Of a DNA stretch of 64,000 nt, positions 1 to 6,470 are shown one piece after another. How positions within the stretch are numbered: the stretch's first letter is position 1; each line of letters opens with the position of its first letter. The DNA comes from a virus. A program made the position numbers and the translations under genes. Location of the stretch: the IMG/VR virus record IMGVR_UViG_3300032298_000540, positions 1 through 64,000 of that record. One strand, written 5' to 3'. Under the pieces are notes generated by a model, which saw only the letters and a list, made by a program, of their open reading frames with translations, searched no databases and was not told the origin of the DNA.

Positions 1-59
1 AGGTTAAGAATTGATTAAGTATATAGGGTAGTTTAATGTCATACCCAGGACACTTACTT

Positions 60-371
60 CTATACTTCTGAATAGTTTATCTTTTCAGACTTGAAATCTA
101 CACTGTAGATCATGTCTGCATTCGTTGGATCCTCATAGCCGGAGACATCTATTGGATCGATGTCTGGATAGTAGACAGGATAATCGATACGAATATCCAT
201 AAGCATAGCGTCATACTTCTTAGTCATCTTGACCCAGTCTTCTGACAACCACGTGAGTGCGTGTTGTTTGTTGATCAGAAAGACTGATCGATCTTGCCAG
301 ATCTCATTGATCTTGATCCTGTACTCGATGACGGCACCGAAGAGGGTACCGCCTACGTCTGTAGTAGTCAT
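60..371 (-). CDS. hypothetical protein, 103 aa
   Basis: Unknown function. It is an acidic soluble protein rich in Asp and Tyr, with no signal peptide, membrane segment or recognised motif. It is the last visible cistron of the leftward small-gene set. Its start (371) has no purine-rich ribosome site; the upstream mRNA is pyrimidine-rich. The reading frame is called from its uninterrupted length and ordinary composition. Confidence 0.6.
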   Translation of the reverse strand: MTTTDVGGTLFGAVIEYRIKINEIWQDRSVFLINKQHALTWLSEDWVKMTKKYDAMLMDIRIDYPVYYPDIDPIDVSGYEDPTNADMIYSVDFKSEKINYSEV

Positions 372-436
372 GGTGGGAAGGGAGGGGATAGTAGTAATGT
401 AGTAGATGGTGAGTGATCAGTGCAGTAAATGACGGA

Positions 437-802
437 CTACTTTATGTATAGGTAGCCGCCTGCCCAATCAGCTTGCTCTAGACATTCTGCATAAGATGCA
501 TCGTCTAGTAAGTTGTATCTTACATGTTTAGCAGGTGCTCGATAACCTGCTGGTTTGTAGATAGCACCTGTTTGTCTGCAGACAAAAGCATGGACTGATT
601 TACCGGTAACCAATCCGATTGAATAGGTTACTTGCATGATCTTATAGTATTTAGTACCTTTGTTAAGTTCAAAGGACATGCAACCGTATCTTTTAGGATA
701 GGCTTTCTCAAAGCTACGGATTAGCTTGGAGATAAGACCGTCGATACGATCTTCTATTGTCTTAGTAGTCTTCTCGAGACTTGTTGTAGATGCGATGACC
801 AT
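437..802 (-). CDS. conserved phage hypothetical protein, 121 aa
   Basis: The N-terminal half is helical and basic. The C-terminal half carries the pattern V-H-A-F-V-C, then T-G-x-I-Y-K-P-A and A-P-A-K-H-V-R-Y-N-L-L, ending in A-D-W-A-G-G-Y-L-Y. I associate that tail with a small protein widespread in marine and freshwater cyanophages whose function is unknown to me. It follows the 95-aa gene in the same leftward set. The 55-nt gap before it contains a small hairpin (TGTC/GACA) resembling one downstream of the 103-aa gene. Confidence 0.72.
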   Translation of the reverse strand: MVIASTTSLEKTTKTIEDRIDGLISKLIRSFEKAYPKRYGCMSFELNKGTKYYKIMQVTYSIGLVTGKSVHAFVCRQTGAIYKPAGYRAPAKHVRYNLLDDASYAECLEQADWAGGYLYIK

Positions 803-856
803 TAGTTGATTGCGATGGAATGTAAGCAGTTTAATGTCATGCTTAGGACATGTGAT

Positions 857-1144
857 TTAAGAATGCAATAGCTTTGAGTGAGCTCTTGCTATCTCATACA
901 TTTCATTAGCTGTTACCGGTGGTTCACCCCCAGTATTGTCATATAGATATTGAGGAGTTGGATCATAGTCGATTTCATTCTCTAGCAAAGGAATGATCTC
1001 CTCTTCTAGTAGTGCAAGGAAGGAGAGAGTTAGGTCAGCGCATTCCATTGGGCGCTTGTTCTCCCTTGCTACAACTTCGTTCAGTTCTTTGAGGATTCGT
1101 TTGAGTACTGTGTACTCATTGATGCGTCTTGGAGTGGTAGTCAT
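857..1144 (-). CDS. hypothetical protein, 95 aa
   Basis: Unknown. It is a helical, acidic protein with an N-terminal basic stretch and a Leu/Glu-rich middle that could form a coiled coil. There is no membrane segment. It is a leftward cistron preceded by a 69-nt intergenic stretch holding a two-tier hairpin (1174-1209). Confidence 0.6.
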   Translation of the reverse strand: MTTTPRRINEYTVLKRILKELNEVVARENKRPMECADLTLSFLALLEEEIIPLLENEIDYDPTPQYLYDNTGGEPPVTANEMYEIARAHSKLLHS

Positions 1145-1173
1145 GTTAGGAAGAGATTAAGGTTTGATTAAGT

Positions 1174-1209
1174 ACCTGGGACTTACCCCATGGTGATGGG
1201 TGCCCAGGT
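1174..1209 (-). other. intergenic two-tier stem-loop
   Basis: Arms ACCTGGG and CCCAGGT (7 bp) enclose a second stem (ACCCAT against ATGGGGT with one bulge). No U-tract follows, so it is not a standard terminator. It lies between two leftward cistrons and could be a processing or stability element. Confidence 0.5.
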
Positions 1210-1213
1210 TTAG

Positions 1214-1576
1214 TTATACCAGGCTAAGTATCTTTAGCCAGCTATCAGGATGATCAGGTTCTACTTCGTCACCTGCTGGGGTATAGCAGGTGTCGTCGAA
1301 CGTGTACTCTTCGATGTCTTCAAGCGTTGGCACGTCGTACCACCCTTGGAGCTCGTCTTTCTCTTCGGAGGTGTAGTTGTCTCCTGCTGGAATCCAGTAG
1401 CAGCGGAGGGTACCGTGCTTATCTTTACGGACGTTCCCTGTACAGGGGATTGCTCCTTTAGAAGGAGGGGTCGGGAAGTCAACATCGGCTGGGTACTGAG
1501 CAGTACCTTCGTCACCGTCAAGGGCGACGTAACCGATTGCTGTTGCGATTTGCTGTTGCTCTGGAAGTAATGCCAT
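1214..1576 (-). CDS. hypothetical acidic protein, 120 aa
   Basis: Unknown. It is strongly acidic (many Asp/Glu) with Pro/Gly turns and four cysteines. The middle has a C-T-G-N-V-R-K-D-K-H-G-T-L-R-C stretch that could be a small knuckle. The C-terminal half is rich in D, E, Y and P. The same DNA is open in another minus-strand frame (1261-1668), but composition favours this frame. Confidence 0.6.
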   Translation of the reverse strand: MALLPEQQQIATAIGYVALDGDEGTAQYPADVDFPTPPSKGAIPCTGNVRKDKHGTLRCYWIPAGDNYTSEEKDELQGWYDVPTLEDIEEYTFDDTCYTPAGDEVEPDHPDSWLKILSLV

Positions 1577-1668
1577 GTTTCTAGGATGAGTTGAAATAGT
1601 AGTGTGAATAGGATTGAGACGATGGTAATGCTGATGACTATTACGTCATCTTCTCTTGAGTTGTTCAT
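1261..1668 (-). CDS. possible overlapping membrane-anchored ORF
   Basis: The first ~37 residues look real: Met-Asn-Asn-Ser, an acidic patch, then a ~22-residue hydrophobic helix. The start shares the sequence ATGAACAACTC with the gene at 2161. Beyond that the frame runs antiphase through the 120-aa gene and becomes Ser/Thr/Lys-rich low-complexity sequence, as expected from an out-of-frame reading. Either a long overlap exists or only the start is meaningful. It overlaps the end of the preceding cistron by 23 nt. Confidence 0.25.
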   Translation of the reverse strand: MNNSREDDVIVISITIVSILFTLLFQLILETWHYFQSNSKSQQQSVTSPLTVTKVLLSTQPMLTSRPLLLKEQSPVQGTSVKISTVPSAATGFQQETTTPPKRKTSSKGGTTCQRLKTSKSTRSTTPAIPQQVTK

Positions 1669-1858
1669 GTTGTGTTGGAGTCAAGGGTGTGGTTATATCA
1701 GAGCCTAACCCTGCTGTTATGACAATAGCCATCACAGCAGCGGCTCCGATGAATGTAATGATATTTAATATGGTTAGCTTTAACTGTTTAATATCTTTAC
1801 TGCGACGATACGTGTCTAGTTCCACGTACCTGCCGCAGATCTTGTGAGTGTTCTTCAT
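1646..1858 (-). CDS. small membrane protein, 70 aa
   Basis: The N-terminal ~27 residues are basic and polar, followed by one long hydrophobic segment (about residues 29-52, with A-A-A-V-M-A and a Gly) and a short basic tail. It is predicted to be a single-span inner-membrane protein. Function is unknown. Its start lies 28 nt downstream of the ribozyme, so a cleaved transcript would carry a ~55-nt leader from the cut site. Confidence 0.55.
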   Translation of the reverse strand: MKNTHKICGRYVELDTYRRSKDIKQLKLTILNIITFIGAAAVMAIVITAGLGSDITTPLTPTQHEQLKRR

Positions 1859-1885
1859 AGTAATGATGCAATAGGTTTCTGATGT

Positions 1886-1958
1886 GGACTCATCAGGGCA
1901 GTAATTAACTGCCGACTAAGTTACAACATCGTTATAATGTTATAACTTAGTTTCGTCC
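1886..1958 (-). ncRNA. type II hammerhead ribozyme
   Basis: Reading the minus strand 5' to 3': GGAC (1958-1955, stem II 5' side); core GAAA (1954-1951); stem III, 14 pairs with one C-A mismatch (1950-1937 with 1929-1916) closed by a 7-nt loop; cleavage triplet GUC (1916-1914); stem I GGCAGT/ACTGCC (1913-1908 with 1902-1897) with a 5-nt loop; core CTGATGA (1896-1890); then GTCC (1889-1886), which pairs with GGAC. Every invariant hammerhead core base is present, and stems I and III are closed while II is open, which defines type II. Predicted cleavage is between 1914 and 1913. It lies 2 nt past a stop codon and 28 nt before the next start. Confidence 0.85.
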
Positions 1959-1960
1959 TG

Positions 1961-2161
1961 TTAGTTAAGGTGCTTCTTATCAACGCAGTACCATGCATCA
2001 CCCTGGAACAGGTGAAGATAGACTAGTTGACGATTAGGTGTACGCCAGCAGTTATCAATAGCCTGTGCATTAATCATTTTCTGGCCTACCACTGATAGTG
2101 CCATGCCAAGACCAGTGCCTATGATAACGGCTAGTACAGGACTTAATAGTGAGTTGTTCAT
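1961..2161 (-). CDS. small membrane-anchored protein, 66 aa
   Basis: An N-terminal hydrophobic segment with a G-x-G-L-G motif (about residues 5-25) is followed by a short soluble domain with two Cys and several aromatic residues. It could be a single-span membrane protein or be exported. Function is unknown. Its start is 4 nt after the stop of a six-codon upstream ORF that begins inside structured leader copy A. Its stop is 2 nt before the hammerhead ribozyme. Confidence 0.55.
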   Translation of the reverse strand: MNNSLLSPVLAVIIGTGLGMALSVVGQKMINAQAIDNCWRTPNRQLVYLHLFQGDAWYCVDKKHLN

Positions 2162-2165
2162 TGAG

Positions 2166-2186
2166 TTAGTGTTGTGCGGTACCCAT
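2166..2186 (-). CDS. six-codon upstream ORF in leader copy A
   Basis: The ATG lies in the loop of the GCGG/CCGC hairpin and reads M-G-T-A-Q-H then stop, 4 nt before the ATG at 2161. In leader copy B the same ATG context starts an 81-aa gene, so this may be a truncated relic or a coupling peptide. No direct evidence of translation. Confidence 0.3.
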   Translation of the reverse strand: MGTAQH

Positions 2187-2245
2187 CTCCGCTAAGGGTA
2201 ATAACTGCCGGTGGGTTTGCACCACCGGACCCGCTTGTACGGATC
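2176..2245 (-). ncRNA. structured leader RNA element, copy A
   Basis: A 70-nt element with three hairpins on the minus strand: GATCCG/CGGGTC around a 6-nt loop; directly after it CCGGTGG/CCACCGG around a 7-nt TGCAAAC loop; and GCGG/CCGC with the start ATG in its loop. Copy B at 2479-2548 has the same length and layout, and its first stem shows a compensatory C-G to T-A change. The first hairpin overlaps the stop codon of the upstream gene. It does not match a riboswitch class I can name. Confidence 0.55.
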
Positions 2246-2489
2246 AGCCGTAGTTCTCTGGAAGCTCTACAAGCTCCGCAAGAACTTGGTGTTGCAGCTC
2301 GCGTTCGCCAGCAATCTTAAGACCCCATGCGGCGATCTCAAGTGCTTGCTCACGGCTTAGTAGCTGCGAGTGGCCTGACTCCATCCAATACTGGATGGTG
2401 TCGTAGGCTTTAGCCGCTAGCTCTTCCCTGGTAGGAAGTGTAGCTGTAGTAGCGTTGGTCACGGTGTTCTCCGTGTGTGCGGTACCCAT
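2244..2489 (-). CDS. hypothetical protein, 81 aa
   Basis: The N-terminus is Thr/Asn/Ala-rich and probably disordered. The C-terminal two thirds are helical and acidic (S-R-E-Q-A-L-E-I-A-A-W-G-L-K and a Leu/Glu-rich end). Function unknown. I place the start at 2489, the ATG in the conserved leader hairpin, rather than at 2528, because the 2528 start would translate the structured leader. A repeat of the leader lies just downstream. Confidence 0.5.
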   Translation of the reverse strand: MGTAHTENTVTNATTATLPTREELAAKAYDTIQYWMESGHSQLLSREQALEIAAWGLKIAGERELQHQVLAELVELPENYG

Positions 2490-2548
2490 CTCCGCTGGAG
2501 GTAATTGTTGCCGGTGGGTTTGCACCACCGGACTCGCTTAGACGAATC
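2479..2548 (-). ncRNA. structured leader RNA element, copy B
   Basis: The second copy of the three-hairpin leader, upstream of the 81-aa gene. Its first stem reads GATTCG/CGAGTC and the second CCGGTGG/CCACCGG with the identical TGCAAAC loop. The third, GCGG/CCGC, holds the start ATG, with GGAG only one base away, so translation could be gated by folding. Divergence from copy A is concentrated in the loops and the linker. Confidence 0.55.
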
Positions 2549-2610
2549 AACTTACAACCCAACATTCGTTTGAGAACGAAAGCATGCGATTCTAGCACGA
2601 CCTAATCTAT

Positions 2611-2631
2611 AAACGTTAAGAAAACGTTAAG
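2611..2631. repeat. tandem AAACGTTAAG pair
   Basis: Two AAACGTTAAG copies at 2611-2620 and 2622-2631, 11 bp apart, about one helical turn. They sit between the first leftward leader and the 26-bp repeat array, so they may bind a regulator or form part of the leftward promoter. Confidence 0.55.
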
Positions 2632-2683
2632 ATCATAGGTTATACTAGGTAGGCGCGGGCCCTTACGGTTACTTACGCCTATC

Positions 2684-2802
2684 AACGTAGTAAACTAAGG
2701 TAACTTCCTAACGTAGTAAGATCTCTTAACCACTTAACGTAGTCAGATCTCTTAACTTACTAACGGAGTTAACCTTCCCTTACTCTCAACAACGTAGTCA
2801 GG
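2684..2802. repeat. iteron-like array, 26-bp period
   Basis: Five copies of AACGTAG (one is AACGGAG) start at 2684, 2710, 2736, 2762 and 2791. The spacing is 26, 26, 26 and 29 bp. Flanking bases are partly conserved (TCAGATCTCTTAAC and variants). The array lies in a ~450-bp non-coding region between leftward and rightward gene blocks. Candidate roles are a replication origin or regulator-binding array. Downstream to 2940 is low-GC DNA with a CCAC-TTCG-GTGG hairpin and no ORF. Confidence 0.7.
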
Positions 2803-2940
2803 AAACACCTCACCTCACCAACACGCTCGCTACATGGCGCATCTCACACAACATATACACACCCATACCCCCTATTCTTTTTTTTCTTCCCACATTCCAC
2901 TTCGCGTGGGTGGGTGGAGAACAGTAACGAAATTTTTACC

Positions 2941-2989
2941 CTAATTAGGCCCCTTTATAGTGTTTTTAGTATGTAAAATCCCTAATTAG
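2941..2989. repeat. paired CTAATTAG palindromes
   Basis: The 8-bp palindrome occurs at 2941-2948 and 2982-2989, each preceded by CC and followed by GCCC or GGCCC, in AT-rich non-coding DNA. It is a possible operator pair. Confidence 0.3.
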
Positions 2990-3004
2990 CCCAAAAATAC
3001 AGAC

Positions 3005-3028
3005 AAAAAAACCGGGTTTAAGCCCGGT
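3005..3028 (-). terminator. leftward rho-independent terminator
   Basis: On the minus strand ACCGGG-CTTAAA-CCCGGT is followed by a T6 run. It sits 21 nt past the stop of the 75-aa gene and separates that transcript from the non-coding hub. Confidence 0.85.
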
Positions 3029-3048
3029 GGTTTAACTTTTATTTGAAA

Positions 3049-3276
3049 TCAGTCAACAATAGGATCTGTCGCCTGTTGTCTTTTATATTCTAACGCAAGA
3101 GCCTTAGATTTTCTAAATTGATCTTCTTCTGGTATCGCATAAGCAAGCCCTTTTTTCGCTTCTGTTACAAAATCACGTACTTCAAATGCATCAGCACCGG
3201 TACTAGCAATATTTAATGCTTTTTTTTGGATGCTTTGCAACCCTTTGATTCTTGCTAGCCTGGCTTCTGGGTTCAT
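3049..3276 (-). CDS. hypothetical helical protein, 75 aa
   Basis: Basic, Ala/Lys-rich and helical throughout (A-R-L-A-R-I-K-G-L-Q-S-I-Q-K-K), with no membrane segment. Function unknown. It is a single leftward gene with its own terminator. It diverges from the rightward virion block, with only 90 nt between the starts. Confidence 0.6.
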   Translation of the reverse strand: MNPEARLARIKGLQSIQKKALNIASTGADAFEVRDFVTEAKKGLAYAIPEEDQFRKSKALALEYKRQQATDPIVD

Positions 3277-3326
3277 TTATGGTTAAACTTGTTTTATTAT
3301 TTTACTATAACCTAGATTATCAACAT

Positions 3327-3332
3327 TAGAAT
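3327..3332 (+). promoter_or_regulatory. TAGAAT box before first virion gene
   Basis: TAGAAT in an AT-rich divergent intergenic region, 34 nt before the ATG at 3367. No -35 match is visible. It is the leftmost member of the TADAAT family described in the findings. Confidence 0.4.
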
Positions 3333-3366
3333 ATTTACAGAACAAAAATAAAGACAATAAATCTAA

Positions 3367-4980
3367 ATGGCTCTTTCTCCAACTGATTTCTACGCATATA
3401 GTCGTGCTACTGGAACACCATTCCCAGAAGATCCAGAAGAAAGGGCACAGATGGCACCTGAGGTGCTTGAATTCAAGCGTAATCAGCTTAAAGCACCAGA
3501 ACAAGGTCCTAATTATGGCGCTATTGCAGGACTTACTGCTGCAGGATTAGGTCTTGCTGCTGGAGGACTAGGTTTATCTCGTTTATTTAGAAAAAGTGCT
3601 CCTCGAGCTACTGCTCAAAGTAATATAGATCTTGCTACAAGAGCATCTCAACCAGTTACAACAATTAGTAAAATAGATCTTCCTGTAGTACAACCGTCTA
3701 AAGTTGTAGTAGAACCTAAATCATTTACTAAAAATTATTTGGATGAAGTATTAGAAGAAGCAGATGCAAAAGTTGGTGCACTAACTGAATCAGAAAAGAC
3801 TATTGAATCCAAACCATTTAATTTAACGTATATTGAAACAACCGGAGCAAAAGCACCAGATCTTACATCAATACAACAATCTCAATTACCTGTGATTTCT
3901 GCACAGCAAAGAGCTGCTATTGAATCAGGAGAAGATCAAATAACAGGTCGAATAAAACATCGCTTACAACAAGATGAAGATTTAGATACAAGTCAAGTAG
4001 AAGTAATGGAAGGGATGGCACAGGAACAATATCGTATTGGCATGGAACAGAAAGATCCAATTGTTTCTTCACAAGAATTTGTAGATTTAGCAAAACAAGA
4101 AATGATTAATAGAAGGCAAGCAGTTCAAGCAAGTGGGTTACGTCCAGGTACAGAAAGATTTGAACGTGCTCTTGCACAATCTTTTGTAACTAAATCTATA
4201 CCAGGAGCAGAACCAGGAACTGTTAATTTTAGAAATTTGCAAGACTTAAATAAAATTGATATTTCATTACCTTCCACGATACGTAGAGCAGTTGATATTG
4301 TTGAAGAGACAGGTCCAGAAGAAGCTCTTGAACCAAAGAAATTACGCGCCGTATTGAACGTTGGTCCACTAGCAGAAATTACTACAACAGCAATGGGAGG
4401 TGCAATACGTGGTGCATCGCCGCTTTATCATGAAGCGTTACCTAAACAAAGTCAACGACAGATTTTTGGAACACCTGATGTTTTAGTGCGGGGAGCGCCT
4501 GATGAATTAACTTCTGATATACCAGGTAGACAGCGGTTATCTAGTGCGTTGTCTGCTGATATTCCTGCAGAAGAACTTTCTAAACAAGAAATTCAATATG
4601 GTTTTTTAAATGAAACTCCTATTGCAACACCTAAAGGAGGAAGCGCTGGTATAGGATTATATGGAATAGAGCCTAGATATGTTCCTGGTGCAATGAGTAA
4701 AGTTACAGGAGAGTATTCTGAAAAAGCAAGTCAAAGACCTAGTTATGTTCCTGGTTGGCTTTTAAGGCGAGAGGAAACTCCTTTTTCTAATGTTTCAAAT
4801 GAAGGGCTTCAACGAGCATTGGAAAAGTCAGGTTCAACGGGAGCACGTTCTATTACCAAAGAAATAGAACGACGCGAAAAAGGAAATAAAAGTTTAATAG
4901 TAAGTGAGGCATTACGTAGAGCTAAGATTGAAGGACGTGATCCACAAATGATTCTTAAACAATTAGGTATAGGTATTTAA
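3367..4980 (+). CDS. putative virion or ejection protein, 537 aa
   Basis: The N-terminus (about residues 1-45) is polar. A Gly/Ala-rich hydrophobic segment (about 50-70) ends in L-F-R-K-S. The rest is polar, Glu/Gln/Pro-rich and probably extended. The single glycine-rich membrane-active segment recurs in several following genes, which suggests proteins injected with the genome, as in podovirus internal virion proteins. This is inference from composition and position; no family was recognised. It heads the rightward block. Confidence 0.5.
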   Translation: MALSPTDFYAYSRATGTPFPEDPEERAQMAPEVLEFKRNQLKAPEQGPNYGAIAGLTAAGLGLAAGGLGLSRLFRKSAPRATAQSNIDLATRASQPVTTISKIDLPVVQPSKVVVEPKSFTKNYLDEVLEEADAKVGALTESEKTIESKPFNLTYIETTGAKAPDLTSIQQSQLPVISAQQRAAIESGEDQITGRIKHRLQQDEDLDTSQVEVMEGMAQEQYRIGMEQKDPIVSSQEFVDLAKQEMINRRQAVQASGLRPGTERFERALAQSFVTKSIPGAEPGTVNFRNLQDLNKIDISLPSTIRRAVDIVEETGPEEALEPKKLRAVLNVGPLAEITTTAMGGAIRGASPLYHEALPKQSQRQIFGTPDVLVRGAPDELTSDIPGRQRLSSALSADIPAEELSKQEIQYGFLNETPIATPKGGSAGIGLYGIEPRYVPGAMSKVTGEYSEKASQRPSYVPGWLLRREETPFSNVSNEGLQRALEKSGSTGARSITKEIERREKGNKSLIVSEALRRAKIEGRDPQMILKQLGIGI

Positions 4981-4982
4981 TT

Positions 4983-5207
4983 ATGACAAAAGAAAAAAAA
5001 GAAAAATCCAAAAAGTGGATTCAAAAAGCTGAGATTAAAGAAGGAACCTTTACAGCAAAAGCTAAACGGAAAGGTATTACTTCTTCTCAACTGCAAGAGA
5101 ACGTGCTTGCGGCACCAGACAAGTATGACGAAAAAACTGTTAAGCAAGCCAACTTGCGTAAAACTTTGGTAAAGTTAAATAACCGTAAAAAGGAAAAGGC
5201 TAGCTGA
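4983..5207 (+). CDS. small basic protein, 74 aa
   Basis: Highly Lys-rich (about one residue in four), helical, with no hydrophobic core segment. The K-I-A-T-type middle (K-A-K-R-K-G-I-T-S-S-Q-L) could be a mini helical DNA- or protein-binding domain. It begins 2 nt after the 537-aa gene and its stop overlaps the next ATG, so it is translationally coupled within the virion operon. Confidence 0.6.
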   Translation: MTKEKKEKSKKWIQKAEIKEGTFTAKAKRKGITSSQLQENVLAAPDKYDEKTVKQANLRKTLVKLNNRKKEKAS

Positions 5208-5848
5208 TGTCAAAGGATGCCCGCCTTGATCTAGGTCGTTATATTACTAACCCTTTCAACAGGGGAAACTATGATCATAAAAAACTTTCTTTTGATGATT
5301 TGTTTCGTACAAAAGCAAGTAGTAACAGAGCGCCATGGACACCGTCTCGTTTTACAGAAGAAGATTTACTAAATCGTGTTAAAACAAAACAACTTACTTT
5401 AAACTCAGATCTTAACTTTATTTCTAATTCACCTTTCTTTGATACTAATGAAAAAGTTAATAGTGATTATGAATTATTTAAAGGTTTAGGACGATTCAAA
5501 CGCAGAGAAGATTATGATTTTCAAGAAGGACGCGCTCTTACTAAACAACGTCCACAAGATCAACCAGATTATCAACCCCTTTGGTTAGATGCATATAAAC
5601 TTAGTCCTACTTTAAATCCTGCTAAACGAGCTAAGAATCCAATGCCTACAATGTCTAATCCAGATCCAAGAGGTTTCTTGATGGATATAGCTGAACAACG
5701 CGCAGAAGATGAAGCAGAAGGAAAAATGAGTGTTGCTGATTTGTTACCATCAAAACAAACAAGTCCACAAATACGTAAAGAACAACAAGAAGGAAGCAAA
5801 ACTGCACAAGAAGAAAATAAACTCCCCTTGGAACCTAATCAGAAATAA
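5207..5848 (+). CDS. hypothetical virion-block protein, 213 aa
   Basis: Polar, rich in Asp, Asn, Lys and Pro, with a Gln/Glu-rich C-terminal tail. There is no hydrophobic segment and it is likely largely disordered. It has a TGATG overlap with the preceding gene. Function unknown; assigned to the virion block by position only. Confidence 0.55.
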   Translation: MSKDARLDLGRYITNPFNRGNYDHKKLSFDDLFRTKASSNRAPWTPSRFTEEDLLNRVKTKQLTLNSDLNFISNSPFFDTNEKVNSDYELFKGLGRFKRREDYDFQEGRALTKQRPQDQPDYQPLWLDAYKLSPTLNPAKRAKNPMPTMSNPDPRGFLMDIAEQRAEDEAEGKMSVADLLPSKQTSPQIRKEQQEGSKTAQEENKLPLEPNQK

Positions 5849-5854
5849 TGCGTA

Positions 5855-5860
5855 TAAAAT
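5855..5860 (+). promoter_or_regulatory. TAAAAT box before glycine-rich gene
   Basis: TAAAAT lies 23 nt before the ATG at 5884 in the 35-nt gap between genes, suggesting a new transcript start within the block. Confidence 0.3.
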
Positions 5861-5883
5861 AAAGATAGTATAGGATAAATAAA

Positions 5884-6468
5884 ATGTTAGGTGGAATAGC
5901 AAAATTAGCAGGTAAATATTTTAGTAAAGGTGGCTTAGGAAGAGAAGTAGCAAAAGACGTAGGTATACAATCTGGTATATCAGGATTATTAGGATTGGTT
6001 ACTGGAGGACCAGTAGCTGGAGTTGCTTACGGTGCAGGTGATTTTCTTACAAACTTACCTTTGGTAATGGCAGCAAGAAAATTTGCTCCTGGTGTAAAAG
6101 GAACATTACAAGTAAAAGATGCGACAGGTAAACTTATAAGTAAACCTTACATGGCACCATCTGCTATAGAGCAAGGTGTTAACCTAGGTGCTTCTATGTT
6201 GTCACCTATAGCTGTTGATATGGTGACAGGAGGAAGTTTATACCCACAAGTAACGCCTACTGTAATTTCACAAGAACAACAGTTATATCATCAAGGATTA
6301 CAATTCCAAACTTTAAATAATGGTGCAACACAATCTATTGCACAAGGAACAAGATTTCAATTACAAGGATTACCAGAAAGAGTTACGTCAGCACCTGTCC
6401 CAGGTATTAACTTACTTCCTGAACAACAAGCTTATTTAGCAGAACAAATGAAACAATTGCAATATTAG
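5884..6468 (+). CDS. glycine-rich putative ejection protein, 194 aa
   Basis: The N-terminal ~70 residues form a Gly/Ala/Leu-rich amphipathic to hydrophobic segment with G-x-x-x-G spacing (G-L-L-G-L-V-T-G-G-P-V-A-G). A more polar middle and a Gln-rich C-terminal third follow. This pattern suits a membrane-inserting virion protein. No homologue was recognised. It is followed after 2 nt by the next gene of similar character. Confidence 0.5.
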   Translation: MLGGIAKLAGKYFSKGGLGREVAKDVGIQSGISGLLGLVTGGPVAGVAYGAGDFLTNLPLVMAARKFAPGVKGTLQVKDATGKLISKPYMAPSAIEQGVNLGASMLSPIAVDMVTGGSLYPQVTPTVISQEQQLYHQGLQFQTLNNGATQSIAQGTRFQLQGLPERVTSAPVPGINLLPEQQAYLAEQMKQLQY

Positions 6469-6470
6469 TC

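Noticed and set aside
1879-1896. Type III hammerhead reading using the GAAA at 1875-1878
   Set aside because: Stems II and III cannot form with that GAAA. The upstream GGAC-GAAA at 1951-1958 pairs correctly and gives the type II fold instead.
2192-2245. TGCAAAC loop with GGTGG/CCACC stem as a tRNA T-arm
   Set aside because: Loop position 55 is G instead of U and there are no D-arm, anticodon arm or acceptor stem.
2410-2598. Open frame on the minus strand over the leader region
   Set aside because: It mostly translates structured leader copy B and its hairpins; composition is unlike a protein and it overlaps the 81-aa gene antiphase.
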